The notes: a model not told the origin generated them from the letters alone. Counted from the first letter of the stretch, positions 17,637-26,778 are shown. The stretch is 64,000 nt of DNA from Pelagibius sp048268885 (GCA_048268885.1 JBLWUP010000008.1:62001-126000), one strand, 5' to 3'. Made by a program: numbers and translations.

Positions 17637-18467
17637 ATGAACGGCACGGCAAAGGCGGGACGTCAGGCAGGTGGACGTCTGGCCGGCAAGGTGGCGATGG
17701 TGGTGGGTGCCGGCTCCTCCGGGCCCGGCTGGGGCAACGGCAAGGCGACGGCGGTGCTTTTCGCGCGTGAGGGCGCCAAGGTCTTCTGCATCGACATCAA
17801 CCCGGCCGCCGCCGAAGAAACCGTGGGCATCATCCGCGGCGAGGGCGGCGTGGCGGAGGCCTGCCGCGCCGACGTGGCCAAGGCCGCCGACGTCGAGGCC
17901 ATGGTGCAGCGCTGCCTGGAGACCTACGGCCGCATCGACGTGCTGGACAACAATGTCGGCATCCTGGAGGTCGGCGGCCCGGTGGAGGCCAGCGAGGAAA
18001 GCTGGGACCGGGTCATCGACGTGAACCTGAAGTCGATGTTCCTCACCTGCAAACACGTGCTGCCGGTCATGCAGCGCCAGGGCGGCGGCGCCATCGTCAA
18101 CATCGCCTCCATCGCCGGCATCCGCGACACCGGCGTGCCCTACATCTCCTATTCGACCAGCAAGGGGGCGGTCGTCCCCTTCACCCGCTCGGTGGCGCTG
18201 CAATATGCCAAGGAAGGCATCCGCGCCAACGCCATCCTGCCGGGCCTCTTGAACACGCCGATGATCGTCGAGCCGCTGAAGGACGCCTATGCCGAGGGCG
18301 ACGTCGACGAGATGATCCGCAAGCGCGACGCCCAGTGCCCGACGGGCAAGATGGGCGATGCCTGGGACGTGGCCTATGCGGCCCTGTTCCTGGTCTCCGA
18401 CGAGGCCAAGTACGTCACCGGCACCGAGCTACTGGTCGACGGCGGCATCACCGCGAAGTTCTCTTAA
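17637..18467 (+). CDS. SDR family NAD(P)-dependent oxidoreductase
   Basis: The 276-residue enzyme has a Rossmann glycine motif with a small insertion (GAGSSGPGWGNGKA), the acidic residue in CIDINP that favours NAD, an NNVGI strand, catalytic Ser in NIASIAG, and Tyr172-x-x-x-Lys176 (YSTSK). The C-terminal signature ELLVDGGITAKFS is classical for FabG-like SDRs. I chose ATG 17637 over an ATG 45 bases upstream because GGGGAGG is correctly placed. The substrate is not inferable; the gene stands alone between a globin and TerC. Confidence 0.92.
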   Translation: MNGTAKAGRQAGGRLAGKVAMVVGAGSSGPGWGNGKATAVLFAREGAKVFCIDINPAAAEETVGIIRGEGGVAEACRADVAKAADVEAMVQRCLETYGRIDVLDNNVGILEVGGPVEASEESWDRVIDVNLKSMFLTCKHVLPVMQRQGGGAIVNIASIAGIRDTGVPYISYSTSKGAVVPFTRSVALQYAKEGIRANAILPGLLNTPMIVEPLKDAYAEGDVDEMIRKRDAQCPTGKMGDAWDVAYAALFLVSDEAKYVTGTELLVDGGITAKFS

Positions 18468-18478
18468 GGCCGCTTCTC

Positions 18479-19213
18479 TTAGTCGGCGCCCTCTTCGGTC
18501 TTCTTGCGCTTCTTGGAGGCGGCAAGGTTCAGCAGTTCCACCATCAGCGAGAAGGCGATCGCGAAGTAGAGGTAGCCGCGCGGCACGTGGAAGTGCAGGG
18601 CGTCTGCCACCAGGGCCACGCCGATCAGCAGCAGAAAGGACAGGGCCAGCATCTTGGTGGTCGGATGATGGCGGATGAAGCCGCTGATCGGTGTGGCGGC
18701 GAACATCATCACCCCGATGGCGATGACCACGGCGGTGACCATGATCGGCAGCTTGTCGGTCATGCCGACGGCGGTGATCACCGAGTCCAGCGAAAACACC
18801 AGGTCGATGGCCAGGATCTGGGCAATGGCCATGGCGAAGGAGGCGGACTTTCCGTTGGCTGCCGTTTCCTCGCCGGGAGCCTCGACCGTGTGATGGATTT
18901 CCGAGGTGGCCTTGGCCAGCAGGAAGAGGCCGCCGCCCATGAGGATGATGTCGCGCCAGGAGACTTCCAGCCCGAAGACTTCGAACAGCGGCGCGGTCAG
19001 CTTGGTGAGCCAGACCAGCCCGGCCAGCAAGGCGATACGGCCGAAGAGGGCCAGGGCGAGGCCCAGGCGCTGAGCCAACAAGCGGCGGTTTTCGGCCACT
19101 CTTTCGGTTATGATCGACAGGAAAATGATGTTGTCGATGCCAAGCACGATCTCCAGGAAAGTCAGGGTCAGAAGACTGGCCCAGATATCGGGGTCGGCAA
19201 GCCATTCGATCAT
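18479..19213 (-). CDS. TerC family integral membrane protein
   Basis: The 244-residue protein, read from MIEWLADP, has about seven membrane helices and the two family motifs with buried acidic residues, EIVLGIDNIIFLS and DLVFSLDSVITAVGM. TerC-like proteins are linked to metal (manganese) efflux, sometimes at the secretion machinery. The C-terminus is strongly basic (ASKKRKK). The start at 19213 avoids an upstream stretch made of a 15-bp tandem repeat. It converges with the SDR gene. Confidence 0.9.
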   Translation of the reverse strand: MIEWLADPDIWASLLTLTFLEIVLGIDNIIFLSIITERVAENRRLLAQRLGLALALFGRIALLAGLVWLTKLTAPLFEVFGLEVSWRDIILMGGGLFLLAKATSEIHHTVEAPGEETAANGKSASFAMAIAQILAIDLVFSLDSVITAVGMTDKLPIMVTAVVIAIGVMMFAATPISGFIRHHPTTKMLALSFLLLIGVALVADALHFHVPRGYLYFAIAFSLMVELLNLAASKKRKKTEEGAD

Positions 19214-19230
19214 GTCTTCGGCTCCCTTGT

Positions 19231-19275
19231 TTGCCCTGGCCGAGATTGCCCTGGTGGAGATTGCCCGGGTCGAGT
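19231..19275. repeat. 15-bp tandem repeat, three copies
   Basis: Three units of the pattern TTGCCCTGGYSGAGA (19231, 19246, 19261) lie just upstream of the TerC start. They are read in frame with it if an earlier start is used. Similar short repeats flank radC, the CinA-like gene and the HAD gene. Confidence 0.8.
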
Positions 19276-19374
19276 CAGCGGGATGGTAGCAGGAGGCGTC
19301 CAAGGGGCAATGGGTTTGGCGGCCATTTGGTTGCATGGCCGGGACAGGAAGTGTGAAAGCGATGGAGCAGGACC

Positions 19375-20361
19375 TTGAGCACGCAAGCTACGCAGCAGGA
19401 AGACTGGAGCTTCGTCAGCGTCTTTGACGGCGAAGGCGGGGCAAGACGCGAATCGGCCAGTGCCTACGATCATACGACGGAAGAGGTGTGTTGGGTGCAC
19501 CTGCAGCGCGGGTCGGACTCGGCCCGGCGCTGGCTGGCCCATGAACGCGGTATTCCCGCCGTGGTGCGCCAGGCGCTGACGGCCGAGGAAACGCGGCCCC
19601 GCTGCACGGCGCTGGAAGGCGGCCTGCTGCTGATCCTGCGCGGGGTGAACCTCAACCCGGAAGCGGACCCGGAAGACATGGTCTCGATCCGCATCTGGAC
19701 CGACGGCCGGCGCATCCTGACGGTCTGGCTGCGCCGCCTGCTGGCGGTCAACGACATCGACGAGCTGCTGGCCCAGGGGCGGGGCCCGAAGGACGCCGGC
19801 GAGTTCCTCGCCATGCTGGCGGACAAGCTGGCGGCGCGCATGGAACCGGTCATCGCCGAGATCGACGACCGCATCGACGAACTGGAGGACGAGGTGCTGA
19901 CGCACCACGACCCGCAATTGCGTGAACGCCTGGCGACGCTGCGCCGGCAGGCCATCCTGCTGCGCCGCTACTTCGCGCCCCAGCGCGAGGCGCTGCTGCG
20001 GCTGGCCAGCGACCAGGAGGTCACGCCGTGGCTGGCGATGCGTGAACGCCACATGCTGCGCGAGGCCGCCGACCGCATCACCCGCTATGTGGAAGACCTG
20101 GATGCCGGGCGCGAGCGGGCGAGCGTCATCCACGATCAGCTTGCCAATCATCTCTCCGACGAGATGAACCGCGGCATGTACACCCTGTCCGTGATCGCGG
20201 CGGTCTTTCTGCCGCTCGGCTTCATCACCGGGCTGCTCGGCATCAACGTCGGCGGCATGCCCGGCGTCGAGTCGCCCTGGGCTTTTTTCGCCGTCTGCAT
20301 TCTGCTCGCGATCCTGGCCGGGCTGGAGATATGGCTGCTGCGCCGGCTGAAGTGGATCTAG
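19375..20361 (+). CDS. CorA-superfamily zinc transporter, ZntB-like
   Basis: The 328-residue protein starts at TTG (GAGCAGGACC upstream) and has a large cytosolic domain with a long acidic helix (EIDDRIDELEDEV), then two C-terminal membrane helices. The pore motif reads GLLGINVGGMPG, with GIN in place of CorA's GMN, the pattern of ZntB proteins. It is divergent from terC, so two metal-handling genes may share a control region. Direction of zinc transport is debated in the family. Confidence 0.88.
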   Translation: MSTQATQQEDWSFVSVFDGEGGARRESASAYDHTTEEVCWVHLQRGSDSARRWLAHERGIPAVVRQALTAEETRPRCTALEGGLLLILRGVNLNPEADPEDMVSIRIWTDGRRILTVWLRRLLAVNDIDELLAQGRGPKDAGEFLAMLADKLAARMEPVIAEIDDRIDELEDEVLTHHDPQLRERLATLRRQAILLRRYFAPQREALLRLASDQEVTPWLAMRERHMLREAADRITRYVEDLDAGRERASVIHDQLANHLSDEMNRGMYTLSVIAAVFLPLGFITGLLGINVGGMPGVESPWAFFAVCILLAILAGLEIWLLRRLKWI

Positions 20362-20558
20362 TTGGCGGCGAGCCTTTCCTGCAGACCCTCGGCGTGGCGC
20401 TTCACGCTTTCCAGCGAAAGCGGCCCCGCAGCGGCGGGCAGCGGTTGCGCCGGCTCGGCGGCCGTCGTCCCGGTCTCGAAGATTTCACCGTCGAGGAAGT
20501 AGCAGAGCGGCGCCGCGAGCAGCAACGCAAGCAGGCAGGCCGTGAAGCGGTCGGACAT
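20358..20558 (-). CDS. small exported or membrane-anchored protein
   Basis: A 66-residue protein begins MSDRFTACLLALLLAAPLCYFLDG, a single hydrophobic segment that could be a signal anchor, followed by a short Ala/Pro-rich linker and a helical tail (SLESVKRHAEGLQERLAAN). Its stop overlaps the zntB stop tail-to-tail. Support is compositional only; no family is recognised. Confidence 0.55.
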   Translation of the reverse strand: MSDRFTACLLALLLAAPLCYFLDGEIFETGTTAAEPAQPLPAAAGPLSLESVKRHAEGLQERLAAN

Positions 20559-20701
20559 GGCTGGGCCCCCACAAAAGTCCGGCACGTCGTTGGGTCACGT
20601 TGGCGGACGAGCCTGCCGGGTTGCGGGTGACAGCGGTGTGTCAAACCGGGCCGCTTTGAGGCGCCTCGGGAAAGAGCCGGAGAGCGCCTGCGGCGGCGGC
20701 T

Positions 20702-21817
20702 TCAGTCTTCGCCCGGGGCGGGCAGGGTCCGGCGGCCGACGAGAGTCGCCGGCAGAAAGCGGAAGAGCAGGGGCGTGCAGACGACGATGAAGAAGATGCG
20801 CACGATGTGGTGAGTGGCCACCAAGGCGGCGTCGATCGACAGCGCCAGGGCGATCAGGCTCATCTCCGCGACACCGCCCGGCGCGTAGGCCAGGAAGATC
20901 CCGATGGTCGGCAGGCCGGTCACCGGATGCAGCAGCGCCGCGAAAAGCAGGCCGCCGGCGACCAGGATGATGGTGCTGCCGATGGAGGCCAGGATGGTGC
21001 GGCCGACCAGCTTCATGCTGATGCCGGCGAAGCGGCAGCCGATGGTGGTGCCGACCACGACCTGCGCGGCGGCGACCAGTTCGGTCGGCGGCTTGGCCGA
21101 GGTCAGGCCGCTCATATGGAAAGCGGCGGAGAACAGCATGGGCCCCAGAATGGCGGCGGCGGGCAGGCGCGCCAGCCGGGCCAGCAGGAAGCCGGCGGCG
21201 CCGCAGAAGGTCAGCACCAGCAGGTCGAAGAGCTGGGCGTCGGCAAGCGGTATGCCCCCGCTGGGGCGCGGTCCCGGGGTGTAGCCGAAGATGATCTGCA
21301 TGAGGAAGGGCAGGGCCAGCACCACGAGCAGAATGCGCGAGGTGTGAGTGAGCGAAATGATGCGCTCGTCGCCGCCGTTCTGCGCGCCGACCAGGACCAT
21401 TTCCGAGAGGCCGCCCGGCGCCGCGGAGAAGTAGGCGGTGATGGGATCGTAGCCGGCGACCTTGCGCAGGAAGACCGCCACCACGCCGGTGGCGGCCACG
21501 GTGTAGACCGCCAGGCCGATCAGCGAGACGATCCAGTCGCCGAGGCGGTCGAGAATCTCCGGCGCGAAGCCGCTGCCCAGCATCACGCCCAGGACGCCCA
21601 GCATGGCGAGGCGGAAGACCACCGGCAGAGCGACCGGCAGGCCGAGCATGGCGGCGACGGTGGTCGCGCTCATGGCGCCCAGCATCCAGGCCAGAGGCAC
21701 ATTGAAGTGGTTCGCCAGCCAGCCCCCGCCGGACCCGATGATCAGCGCCAGCAGGATCTTGTGCAGCGGCGGCCAGGACTTCGCCGGCGGTTTCTGTGCG
21801 GCAGCCGGGGTCCCCAC
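20702..21817 (-). CDS. AbrB family (ammonia monooxygenase-like) membrane protein
   Basis: The 371-residue protein shows the family's duplicated architecture: two halves, each with APGG at the end of a helix (SAAPGGLSEM in the first, YAPGGVAEMS in the second), and about ten membrane segments. Despite its historical name it has no ammonia-monooxygenase role; transport is assumed. The gene starts one base beyond the HAD stop, so the HAD and argE genes upstream are probably cotranscribed with it. Confidence 0.9.
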   Translation of the reverse strand: MGTPAAAQKPPAKSWPPLHKILLALIIGSGGGWLANHFNVPLAWMLGAMSATTVAAMLGLPVALPVVFRLAMLGVLGVMLGSGFAPEILDRLGDWIVSLIGLAVYTVAATGVVAVFLRKVAGYDPITAYFSAAPGGLSEMVLVGAQNGGDERIISLTHTSRILLVVLALPFLMQIIFGYTPGPRPSGGIPLADAQLFDLLVLTFCGAAGFLLARLARLPAAAILGPMLFSAAFHMSGLTSAKPPTELVAAAQVVVGTTIGCRFAGISMKLVGRTILASIGSTIILVAGGLLFAALLHPVTGLPTIGIFLAYAPGGVAEMSLIALALSIDAALVATHHIVRIFFIVVCTPLLFRFLPATLVGRRTLPAPGED

Positions 21818-22512
21818 TAGACCTCGCTCCTTTCCGCCGCGACGGAGGGCAGGTCGCGGGCGGGCAGGCCAAGGGCGGGCAGGTCGAGGACGGTGAGATC
21901 GGCGGCCAGGCCCTCAGCCGATTTGAACTGCAGCACCTGCCAGCCGGCGGCGCGCGCGGCCTCGGTGTTGTCGCGGCGGTCGTCGACGAAGAGGGTCTGG
22001 TCGGGCCTCAGGTCGAAGCGCGCGGTCAACAGGTCGTAGATCCGCCGGTCCGGCTTCTTCATTTTCTCGGCGCCCGAGATCACCACGCCAGAGAATCGCT
22101 CGAAGAAGGCAAAGCGCCGGCGGGCGAGGGGAAAGGTCTCGGCGGAGAAGTTGGACAGCACGTAGAGGGGAACGCCGCGCGCGTGGAGGTGTTCCACCAG
22201 AGCGACGCTGCCGTCGATGGCGCCCCCCAGCATTTCGGCAAAGCGCAGGTAATAAGATTCGATCAGTGCGCGCTTGTCGGGATGGCGGCGGCAGAGCTCG
22301 TCGGCGATCTCCGCCGTTGGACGTCCCGCATCGGCCTGCTCGTTCCATTCCTGGGTGCAGACCTCGGAGAGGAAGCGCTCCATCTCCGCTTCGTCGTCGA
22401 AGAGCTTGCGGTAGAGGTAACGCGGGTTCCAGTCGATGAGCACGCCGCCGAGGTCGAAGACCACCGCCGTGACGGGCGAGGCGCTCCGGTCGACGGCAGG
22501 CCCCTCAACCAC
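21817..22512 (-). CDS. HAD family hydrolase
   Basis: The 231-residue enzyme has motif I VVFDLGGVLIDW, motif II LSNFSAE, and motif III/IV KKPDRRIYD ... LFVDDRRDN, so all HAD catalytic residues are present. It resembles the haloacid dehalogenase/epoxide hydrolase-type phosphatases. I chose GTG at 22512, overlapping the argE stop by eight bases, because GGAGG lies nine bases upstream. The C-terminus carries three copies of an LPA/LPS pentapeptide from a 15-bp repeat. The substrate is unknown. Confidence 0.88.
   Translation of the reverse strand: MVEGPAVDRSASPVTAVVFDLGGVLIDWNPRYLYRKLFDDEAEMERFLSEVCTQEWNEQADAGRPTAEIADELCRRHPDKRALIESYYLRFAEMLGGAIDGSVALVEHLHARGVPLYVLSNFSAETFPLARRRFAFFERFSGVVISGAEKMKKPDRRIYDLLTARFDLRPDQTLFVDDRRDNTEAARAAGWQVLQFKSAEGLAADLTVLDLPALGLPARDLPSVAAERSEV
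21847..21891. repeat. 15-bp tandem repeat, three copies
   Basis: Three units beginning GGGCAGG (21847, 21862, 21877) encode LDLPA, LGLPA and RDLPS near the C-terminus of the HAD protein. The repeat is in frame and lies outside the catalytic domain. Confidence 0.85.
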
Positions 22513-23692
22513 GCAGGCGTTCCTCCAGGCGGTCCATGAAACGCTCGCAGAGGGCCACTTGTTCCAAGGTGATGAACTCGTCCGGCTTGTGCGCCTGGTC
22601 GATGGAGCCGGGGCCGCAGACCACGGCGGGGATGCCGCTCTGGTCGAAGAGGCCGGCCTCGGTGCCGAACGCGACCTTGCCGGTGTCGTTGCCGCCCGAC
22701 AGCGCCTTGGCCAGTTCGATGACCTCTTCACCGGGCGCCAGGTTCAGGCCGGGGAAGCCGGAGATCTGCTCCCAGGTGAAGCCGGTCGCCGGATCGATCG
22801 CCTGCATGGCGGGGGCGACATTCTCCTCGGCGTAGCGTTGCACCTCGGCCAGCAGGGCTTCGGGATCGTCCTGCGGCAGGTAGCGGAACTCGAACTCGAA
22901 GCGGCAGTGACCGGGCACGATGTTGAGCTGGGTGCCGCCCTCGATGGTGCCGGTGTGCACGGTGGTGTGAGGCACGTCGAAGTCGGGGTCGAAGGGGCCC
23001 TCCGCCGCCTTGCGCGCCGCCATGTCGGCCAGGTGGCCGACGACCCGCGCCGCGGCGTTCACCGCGTTCACGCCGTAGGGCGCCAGCGAGGAGTGGGCCT
23101 CCTTGCCGCGCACGTGGCAGCACATGGACTTCTTGCCCTTGTGGCCGGTGATGACCTTCATCTCGGTTGGCTCGCCGACGATGCACATGGCCGGCTTGAC
23201 CGGCTGGCTGGCCAGGAAGTCGAGCAGCCGCGGCACGCCCTTGCAGCCGATCTCCTCGTCGTAGGAGAAGCAGAGATGGATCGGCGTCTGCAGTTCGCTT
23301 TCCAGGAAGCGCGGCGTATGGGCCAGGGCCACGGCGATGAAGGTTTTCATGTCGCTGGTGCCGCGCCCGTACAGGCGGCTGTCGTGCTCGCTGACCTGCC
23401 AGGGGTCGCGGCCCCAGTCCTGGTCGTCGATGGGCACCACATCGGTGTGGCCGGACAGCGCGATGCCCGGCCGGTCGGTCGGCCCCAGGGTGGCGTAGAG
23501 GTTCGCCTTACGGCCCTCGGCGTCGTGCACCAGGCTGGCCTCGACGCCGAGTCCGGCCAGGTAGTCGCGCACGAAATGGATCAGCTCGAGGTTCGAGTTG
23601 CGGCTGGTGGTGTCGAAGGCGATGAGCCGTTCGATCATGGCACGGGTTTCGGGCCTGATGGCCGGATGATCGGCTTTCAGGGTATCGGACAC
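22505..23692 (-). CDS. argE: acetylornithine deacetylase
   Basis: The 395-residue M20 metallopeptidase removes acetyl from N-acetylornithine in arginine synthesis. Metal ligands are visible in SGHTDVVP, GRGTSDMK and YDEEIGC; the dimerisation-domain His is in KEAHSSLAPYG. FGTEAGLF and CGPGSIDQAHKPDE are typical of ArgE. Length and order are normal. A GCN5-type acetyl-cycle enzyme is not in the window, so a role on another acylated amino acid cannot be excluded. It precedes HAD and AbrB on one strand. Confidence 0.93.
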   Translation of the reverse strand: MSDTLKADHPAIRPETRAMIERLIAFDTTSRNSNLELIHFVRDYLAGLGVEASLVHDAEGRKANLYATLGPTDRPGIALSGHTDVVPIDDQDWGRDPWQVSEHDSRLYGRGTSDMKTFIAVALAHTPRFLESELQTPIHLCFSYDEEIGCKGVPRLLDFLASQPVKPAMCIVGEPTEMKVITGHKGKKSMCCHVRGKEAHSSLAPYGVNAVNAAARVVGHLADMAARKAAEGPFDPDFDVPHTTVHTGTIEGGTQLNIVPGHCRFEFEFRYLPQDDPEALLAEVQRYAEENVAPAMQAIDPATGFTWEQISGFPGLNLAPGEEVIELAKALSGGNDTGKVAFGTEAGLFDQSGIPAVVCGPGSIDQAHKPDEFITLEQVALCERFMDRLEERLRG

Positions 23693-23759
23693 GTGAAGGT
23701 CTACTCCAGGTATAGGGTTCTGGGACCCGGGAGGGACTCTGGCAATCGCAGAGCTAACC

Positions 23760-24689
23760 CTATGATGACAGAGGGATAGGATCGGCGCCAGTCCTCTCCG
23801 CTTCCTCCAGCAGCCAGTCGCGGAACAGGCGCACGCGGCGCCGCTCGGCCTGCGCCGGCGGCGAGACGACGTAGTAGGACCATTTCGAGGGGGTCGCCGG
23901 CCCGAAGGGCATGACGATGCGACCGCTCTCCAGGTCGGCGGCGGCCAGCCAGCGGTGCCCCAGGGCGACGCCCTGGCCGGCGGCGGCGGCCTCGATGACC
24001 ATGGAGGAATCGCTGAAGCCGGGGCCGCGGCGCCAGTCGACCCCCTTGACCCCGACGGCCTGCAGCCACGAACGCCAGTCCGGGCTCTCGTCGTGGCGCG
24101 AGACCTCGTCGTGCAGCAGGGTGTGGTGACGCAGGTCCTCGGGGCCGCGCAGCGGATGGGGACCCTCCAGCAGCTTGGGGCTGCAGATCGGAAACACTTC
24201 GTCGCTGAGCAGCAGGTCGGTTCTCAGGCCGGGGTAATTTCCCGCGCCATAGCGGATGCCCATCTCGAAGACCCCGTCGGCGAAGTCGACCGACTGGTTG
24301 TTGGCCGAGACCATGACGTCGATGTCGGGGTGGCGGTCGCGAAAGCGCGACATGCGCGGCAGCAGCCACTTGGCGGCGAAGGAGGGCACCACGGTGATGT
24401 GCAGTGGTCCGCTGTTTTCGTCCCGGTGCAGGCGCTGGGTGCCCTCGGCGATGGCGTCGAAGGCCTCGCGCAGCACCGGCAGGTAGCCCTGGCCGGCCTC
24501 GGTCAGCACCAGGCGGCGGTTGAGGCGGCGGAAGAGGGACAGCCCGAGGTGTTCCTCCAGGGTCTTCACCTGGTGGCTGATCGCCGCCTGGGTCACGTGC
24601 AGTTCCGCCGCCGCCTTGGTGAAGGACAGCAGGCGGGCGGCGGCTTCAAAAGCACGCAGCGCGTTCAAAGGCGGCAGTTTCCGGGCCAT
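23760..24689 (-). CDS. LysR family regulator, GcvA type
   Basis: The 309-residue protein opens with LPPLNALRAFEAAARLLSFT and ELHVTQAAISHQVKTLEEHLG, the hallmark of the GcvA subgroup. The effector domain (VVPSFAAKWLLPRM, YGAGNYPGL) also fits that group. GcvA itself controls glycine cleavage, but alphaproteobacterial genomes contain many paralogues with other targets. It is divergent from the DUF1127 gene across an AT-rich region with palindromes that may be its operator. Confidence 0.92.
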   Translation of the reverse strand: MARKLPPLNALRAFEAAARLLSFTKAAAELHVTQAAISHQVKTLEEHLGLSLFRRLNRRLVLTEAGQGYLPVLREAFDAIAEGTQRLHRDENSGPLHITVVPSFAAKWLLPRMSRFRDRHPDIDVMVSANNQSVDFADGVFEMGIRYGAGNYPGLRTDLLLSDEVFPICSPKLLEGPHPLRGPEDLRHHTLLHDEVSRHDESPDWRSWLQAVGVKGVDWRRGPGFSDSSMVIEAAAAGQGVALGHRWLAAADLESGRIVMPFGPATPSKWSYYVVSPPAQAERRRVRLFRDWLLEEAERTGADPIPLSS

Positions 24690-24705
24690 TTCTTCCGATT
24701 AGAAA

Positions 24706-24732
24706 ATCTTATCTGAAAGATGAAATATCATC
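24706..24732. promoter_or_regulatory. candidate LysR operator
   Basis: Two overlapping palindromes, ATCTT-N6-AAGAT (24706-24721) and GATGA-N4-TCATC (24719-24732), lie in an AT-rich control region between the GcvA-like gene and the DUF1127 gene. The placement and T-N11-A spacing are compatible with a LysR site. No binding evidence exists. Confidence 0.4.
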
Positions 24733-24847
24733 GTTTGTCGGATTCAGCAAATGGCAATATTTCTCAACGTAAGACATTGCCTAAGAGCGCAATTATTGAA
24801 TTTTCGCGGCGCCCCTGTCACCGCGCCGTCACATAAGGAACCCTGTC

Positions 24848-25096
24848 ATGCAACGCACCGATTCTCATAGGTCGTCTCCGGTTTTCCCTGCCGCGGTCGA
24901 GCTCACCGGAGGTTTCGCCGGCGCTCTGCTGCGGGCGCCTGTCGTCTTCTTCGACGGGCTGGTTTCCTGGCAGCGCCAGGCGGAGGAACGCGCCCAGCTG
25001 CGCAAGCTCACCGACAGCCAGCTGCGCGATATCGGCCTGAGCCGGCGCGAGGCAGAGGGCATGGCGCGCAAGGCCGGCTGGTCGCGCCGGATCTGA
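24848..25096 (+). CDS. DUF1127 domain protein
   Basis: The 82-residue protein ends in the DUF1127 motif (QLRKLTDSQLRDIGLSRREAE). The N-terminal half is variable with a hydrophobic stretch (GGFAGALLRAPVVFF). Small DUF1127 proteins affect phosphate and carbon metabolism, and some bind RNA, in Agrobacterium and Rhodobacter. The ATG follows AAGGAACCCTGTC. It is divergent from the GcvA-like regulator, which is the obvious candidate controller, and is followed by a hairpin. Confidence 0.88.
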   Translation: MQRTDSHRSSPVFPAAVELTGGFAGALLRAPVVFFDGLVSWQRQAEERAQLRKLTDSQLRDIGLSRREAEGMARKAGWSRRI

Positions 25097-25103
25097 CGCT
25101 CGC

Positions 25104-25120
25104 GGCCGGCCCCGCCGGCC
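25104..25120 (+). terminator. hairpin after the DUF1127 gene
   Basis: The stem GGCCGG/CCGGCC (6 bp, five-base loop) starts eight bases after the stop. No T tract follows, so termination is uncertain. Confidence 0.4.
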
Positions 25121-25257
25121 CGTCCCTCGCAGCCACCACGAACCTTCCCTCGGCGGTCCCGCCGCGCCGGAACGCTTCGCCCCCCGAAGTGCTCGGCGAT
25201 GTGGGGCCGTCTCTTCTTGTGCGGCTCTTGTGCGGCGGCGGCCGGAGGGACGGACGC

Positions 25258-26025
25258 TCAGGGCTGGAACTGTTCCTTGACGATGCGTTCCTCGAGGTTG
25301 TGCTCGGGGTCGAACAGCAGGTTGAGGTCGACGCTCTGGTCCTCGCGGACGGCGACGCGCACCACGTCGCGCACTTCGGTGAAGTCGGCGGTGGCGCTGA
25401 CCGGCCGCTTGGCGGCTTCGTGCACCTCGAAGATCACCTCGGCGCGGGCCGGCAGCAGGGCGCCGCGCCAGCGCCGCGGCCGGAACACGCTGATCGGGGG
25501 GAGGGCCAGCAACTGGGCGCCGATGGGCACGATGGGGCCATGGGCGGAAAGGTTGTAGGCCGTGCTGCCGGCCGGCGTCGCCAGCAGCACGCCGTCGCAG
25601 ATCAGCTCTTCCATCCGCTTCACGCCGTCGATGGTGATGCCGATCTTCGCGGCCTGGCGGCTTTCGCGCAGCAGCGAGACTTCGTTGATCGCCAGGGCGT
25701 CGCTGGTCTTGCCGTCGACGGTGTCGGCGCGCATGCGCAAAGGGTGCAGGGTCACCGGCTGGGCGGCGGCGACGCGGTCGGCCAGGCCCTCTTCGTCGAA
25801 CTGGTTCATCAGGAAGCCGACGGTGCCGCAGTTCATGCCGTAGATCGGCACCGCCCGCTCCATGAAGCGGTGCAGGCTCTCCAGCATGAAGCCGTCGCCG
25901 CCCAGGGCGACGATGACCTCGGCCGTCTCGACGTCGGCGGTCTCGTAGCGCGACTCCAGGTGCGCCTTGGCTTCCTTGGCTTCCGGCGTGTCGCTGGCGA
26001 CCAGCGCAAAACTTCGTCGGCTCAT
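25258..26025 (-). CDS. nadK: NAD kinase
   Basis: The 255-residue enzyme phosphorylates NAD to NADP. The GGDG nucleotide-binding motif is in IVALGGDGFMLESL; NEVSLLRE and the glycine/serine loop in LLATPAGSTAYNLSAHGPI are also present. The length matches the short alphaproteobacterial form. It is transcribed alone, divergent from the exported protein at 26290. Confidence 0.94.
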   Translation of the reverse strand: MSRRSFALVASDTPEAKEAKAHLESRYETADVETAEVIVALGGDGFMLESLHRFMERAVPIYGMNCGTVGFLMNQFDEEGLADRVAAAQPVTLHPLRMRADTVDGKTSDALAINEVSLLRESRQAAKIGITIDGVKRMEELICDGVLLATPAGSTAYNLSAHGPIVPIGAQLLALPPISVFRPRRWRGALLPARAEVIFEVHEAAKRPVSATADFTEVRDVVRVAVREDQSVDLNLLFDPEHNLEERIVKEQFQP

Positions 26026-26289
26026 GGCGCGGCGGGCCCCCGGTTAACTGTCTTTCTCGGCCCGCCCTGCAGGTCACGGCCAAACAATCGGATTCTCTCA
26101 TGCAACTGCTTTGGCGACTCCGGCGGACCGGGCCGCGCGGCGAGTATAGCGCCCCTGCCGCCCGGCGCCATAGGCGCGGAGGAAGCTTGCCAGGGGCGGA
26201 GAAGCGGTCGGCCCAAGCGGCTTGCCAAACGGCGGAACCTCCCGCAGGCTGCCGCGCAGCTTGGCTGAGGCGTGAAGGCGGAGGGTGGT

Positions 26290-26778
26290 ATGCGAGGTTG
26301 GGTTGGGCTGACGGTGCCGGCCTTGGTGGTCGTCCTGCTGGCGGGAACGGCCGGTGGCGCCGCGGCGGAGGATCGCCATGAAGGCTTCTACTATCCGGAG
26401 CTGACCTCCTCGGAGGACTATCAGGCCCGCGCCTTCACCATGGCGGAAGCCTCGCGCAAATCGCGCATCGCCTTCGTCACCGGCATCACCAACGAGCAGA
26501 ACAAGGCGCCCTATCCGCCGCAGGCGGCGATCTTCGCCAAGGGCTCCGACGCCGAGAAACTGATCATCGTGGCGCTGGAGGATGGACGCATCGACACCAT
26601 CTACCGCGCCCGGGCGATCTTCGCCCAGATGACCGCGGTGGCGCGCCTGCTGCCGGTCTTCTCGGAGCTGGGGGTGGAGGACTACTTCACCTTCTTCGAC
26701 CTGGCGAAGATGCTGGGCTTCCAGCAGATCACCATCTCCAACGGGCGCGAGTTCGCCCATCAGGTCGTCATCAAGTAG
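26290..26778 (+). CDS. exported protein often mislabelled as MobA-like
   Basis: The 162-residue protein has a signal peptide (VGLTVPALVVVLLAGTAGGAAA|ED shape, cleavage near residue 27). The mature part contains RIAFVTGITNEQ, YPPQAAIFAKGSDAEKLIIVAL and YRARAIFAQMTA. This composition matches a small exported alphaproteobacterial family that databases tend to call 'molybdopterin-guanine dinucleotide biosynthesis protein A'. It has no nucleotidyltransferase motif and would act outside the cytosol, so that name is probably wrong. ATG 26290 is preceded by GGAGG; a GTG 18 bases earlier is less likely. Confidence 0.78.
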   Translation: MRGWVGLTVPALVVVLLAGTAGGAAAEDRHEGFYYPELTSSEDYQARAFTMAEASRKSRIAFVTGITNEQNKAPYPPQAAIFAKGSDAEKLIIVALEDGRIDTIYRARAIFAQMTAVARLLPVFSELGVEDYFTFFDLAKMLGFQQITISNGREFAHQVVIK

